NCBI GenBank assembly: GCA_002698425.1
Contig: NZXU01000096.1
Coordinates: 1 to 64,000 of the forward strand
Source: Ahrensia sp.
Lineage (GTDB): Bacteria; Pseudomonadota; Alphaproteobacteria; Rhizobiales; Rhizobiaceae
Length of the DNA stretch: 64,000 nucleotides
Direction: 5' to 3'
Below are positions 62,384-64,000 of this stretch, piece by piece. Made by a program: the position numbers and the translations under genes. Within the stretch, counting starts at the first letter, position 1; every line of letters begins with the position of its first letter. Under the pieces are notes generated by a model. The model was not told the origin of the DNA. It saw nothing but the letters and a program-made list of their open reading frames with translations, and ran no database searches.

Positions 62384-62890
62384 TCAGCGTCTTGCCGTCG
62401 CCAAGGCATTCGAAAACGCGTCGGCGAAGCTCTCGCGGTCGTCGGGATTGAGAAACGCGCCGACCGGTGTCGTGCGGCCCTCGCCGGTCACCTTCATCGC
62501 GGTGATGCCGATCTCGTCATGCCGGTCGACCATGAACCGCGCCCAGAACGGATTATAGCGGTGATCGGTCGCCTGACCGCGCGGGTTGATCTTGCGGATC
62601 AGCAGTTCCTGCCGCGACACCCGCACCTCCTCGCGCGCCTTCGCCGCCCGGTAGTTCAGCTTGAACGCTGCGTAAAGCGCCAGAAGGTCGAGCCCGCAAA
62701 AGGTGGCAATCGGCCATGCGCCGGTCACGAAGAAGAAGAAACCCTGCACCAGCAGAACGCCGCCGGCGAGGATCATCAACACCGTGAATCCGTTTTTGGA
62801 CAGGGACCGGTGCGGCGTCAGCAAAGCGGAAAAGAGCGTCTTTTCCGCGTGGTCTTCGGGCGCCCCGTCAAGATGCGTTGTCTCGGCCAT
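62384..62890 (-). CDS. DUF2244 membrane protein
   Basis: The 168-residue protein has two central membrane helices (about residues 35-78) flanked by soluble parts. LTPHRSLSKNGFTVLMIL and YNPFWARFMVDRHDEIG match DUF2244, an uncharacterised integral-membrane family of alphaproteobacteria. It is divergent from nth with 22 bases between the start codons, a neighbour pair common in Rhizobiales. Confidence 0.9.
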   Translation of the reverse strand: MAETTHLDGAPEDHAEKTLFSALLTPHRSLSKNGFTVLMILAGGVLLVQGFFFFVTGAWPIATFCGLDLLALYAAFKLNYRAAKAREEVRVSRQELLIRKINPRGQATDHRYNPFWARFMVDRHDEIGITAMKVTGEGRTTPVGAFLNPDDRESFADAFSNALATARR

Positions 62891-62912
62891 GGCGGATATT
62901 TATAGGGGACGG

Positions 62913-63683
62913 ATGCAGAATCCAAAGTCCAAAAATGCCGCAGGCGCCCGGGCTCCCGCGAAAGTGAAGCCGAAACCGCGCCGCAAAGCCCTGCCGCGCT
63001 CGAAATATTCGAAGGACGAGGTCCGCGAGATCTTCCGCCGTTTCTCGGTGCAGCGGCCGGAGCCGAAGGGCGAGCTCGCCCATGTGAACCCGTTCACGCT
63101 GGTTGTCGCCGTGGCGCTGTCCGCTCAGGCGACCGATGTCGGCGTCAACAAGGCGACGAAGGAACTTTTCAAGATCGCCGACACGCCGGAAAAGATGCTG
63201 GCGCTGGGCGAGGCGAAGGTCGGCGATTACATCCGCACCATCGGCCTGTGGCGCAACAAGGCGAAGAACGTCATCGCTTTGTCGCGGAAGCTCGTCGACG
63301 AATTCGGCGGCGAGGTGCCCCGCAGCCGCGAGGAACTGGTGACCCTACCGGGCGTCGGCCGCAAGACCGCCAATGTGGTCATGTCGATGGCCTTCGGCAT
63401 CCCGACCATGGCCGTCGACACCCACATCTTCCGCATCGCCAACCGCATCGGTCTCGCGCCGGGCAAGACCCCCGACGAGGTCGAGGAAAACCTGATGCGG
63501 ACGATCCCTGACAATTACCTCTTCCACGCCCATCACTGGCTGATTTTGCATGGCCGCTACACTTGCAAGGCGCGCAAGCCCGACTGCGAGATCTGCGTCA
63601 TCGCCGATATCTGCAAGTCGAAGGAAAAGACCTGCGACATCCCCGCGCCGCTCGTCGAACTGCCGGCGCAGGTGATCGGCTAG
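62913..63683 (+). CDS. nth: Endonuclease III
   Basis: Nth removes oxidised pyrimidines and nicks the AP site. The 256-residue protein has a basic N-terminal extension of about 35 residues, the helix-hairpin-helix LPGVGRKTANVVM with catalytic Lys, the catalytic Asp in MAVDTHIFRIANRIGLA and a 4Fe-4S cluster with C-x6-C-x2-C-x5-C spacing near residue 220. ATG 62913 is preceded by GGGGACG; the longer frame overlaps the divergent gene and is rejected. Confidence 0.96.
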   Translation: MQNPKSKNAAGARAPAKVKPKPRRKALPRSKYSKDEVREIFRRFSVQRPEPKGELAHVNPFTLVVAVALSAQATDVGVNKATKELFKIADTPEKMLALGEAKVGDYIRTIGLWRNKAKNVIALSRKLVDEFGGEVPRSREELVTLPGVGRKTANVVMSMAFGIPTMAVDTHIFRIANRIGLAPGKTPDEVEENLMRTIPDNYLFHAHHWLILHGRYTCKARKPDCEICVIADICKSKEKTCDIPAPLVELPAQVIG

Positions 63684-63731
63684 ACCGGTTCCCGATCATG
63701 ATTCATCATGATCGGAAAGATTACCGGTCTA
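63681..63731. repeat. Nested palindrome overlapping the nth stop codon
   Basis: Outer arms TAGACCGGT and ACCGGTCTA enclose an inner perfect 11-bp palindrome CCGATCATGAT-TC-ATCATGATCGG. The outer left arm contains the nth TAG stop. No T-run follows on either strand, so it is not a simple intrinsic terminator. Its form resembles dispersed palindromic elements (RIME/REP-like). Confidence 0.6.
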
Positions 63732-63751
63732 AAAATAAATTTGGCCCCGCG

Positions 63752-64000
63752 TCAGGCGGGGACGGCCCGCATCGCTTCGCGCGCCGCGATCGCCTTGTGC
63801 AGATGCACCATCAGCGCCGCGCCGAACAGCGGCGTCAGGATGTTGAGGATCGGGATCGCCATGAAACCGGCAATGACCAGCCCCGCGCCGAAGATCGTCA
63901 TCCCGTGTTTGGAGCGCATCATCCGCGCATAATCGTCCGGCCCGAAGCGCCGCGCCGCGAATTCGAAGAATTCACGCCCCAGCAGATAGCCGTTGACGAC
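63752..64000 (-). CDS. CysZ/EI24-family membrane protein (5' end beyond window)
   Basis: The minus strand is open from the window edge to TGA at 63752-63754, giving the last 82 residues. They include GYLLGREFFEFAARRF, a hydrophobic helix (GAGLVIAGFMAIPILNILTPLFG in part) and a short basic tail HLHKAIAAREAM. The GREFFE motif and terminal helix match the EI24/CysZ family (sulfate transporter CysZ-like), often next to nth in Rhizobiales. The start is not in the window. Confidence 0.8.
   Translation of the reverse strand, partial: VVNGYLLGREFFEFAARRFGPDDYARMMRSKHGMTIFGAGLVIAGFMAIPILNILTPLFGAALMVHLHKAIAAREAMRAVPA

Overview
The window is a GC-rich stretch of an alphaproteobacterial chromosome, most likely from the order Hyphomicrobiales (Rhizobiales). 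I infer this from gene content and order: pckA beside chvI-chvG, then a short hprK, EIIA-Man and HPr, ahcY, a DivL-type kinase, tsaE-amgK, murU, addB-addA, trxA, folC, accD and trpA/B/F. IF-3 starting at ATT and AccD without its zinc ribbon fit the same group. No rRNA, tRNA, CRISPR array, insertion sequence or prophage was seen. This is core chromosome with small accessory patches.

Layout: 1-2216 (minus) hslV, a GNAT protein and a membrane protein cut by the left edge. 2365-6993 (plus) hisB, DUF2628, hisH-A-F-E and coaA. 7055-10498 (minus) alkB, LysM/BON, arfB, pckA. 10868-14731 (plus) ChvI/ChvG joined to HprK/EIIA/HPr. 14844-28386 (plus) ahcY, divL, tsaE-amgK, murU, addB, addA, trxA. 28454-34195 (minus) trpF, trpB, an 82-aa unknown, arsC-like, trpA, accD, folC. 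34244-38811 (minus) RES/Xre toxin-antitoxin, a YgjP-like protein, DUF2852, BenE and a hydrolase. 38992-47113 (plus) infC, a PepSY/response-regulator/kinase cassette, rpmI-rplT and pheS-pheT. 47148-49160 (plus) GNAT, DUF1304 and a Gfo/Idh oxidoreductase. 49198-52720 an M48 protease, GtrA and a divergent GT-C-like protein. 52806-59181 mepA, mgsA-glk, an exporter, dapB, gpmA and a Dabb protein. 59176-64000 a 74-aa protein, a wHTH/hydrolase fusion, an AraC-HTH/MGMT protein, ParDE, DUF2244, nth and a CysZ-like protein cut by the right edge.

Several blocks have linked functions. ChvGI (envelope/acid sensing) is translationally coupled to the PTS phosphorelay. AmgK and MurU together give a cell-wall sugar recycling route, and the MepA endopeptidase lies elsewhere in the window. 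pckA and mgsA-glk are both preceded by LacI-type operator-like palindromes that may tie gluconeogenesis to the methylglyoxal/glucose branch. Many neighbours overlap by ATGA or GTGA, which indicates tight translational coupling.

I found no clearly new large system. The best candidates for something undescribed are the wHTH/hydrolase fusion regulator (59546-60730), the PepSY two-component cassette with its 410-bp structured leader (39529-42593), the two genes inserted between trpB and trpA, and a 20-codon leader ORF overlapping parD.
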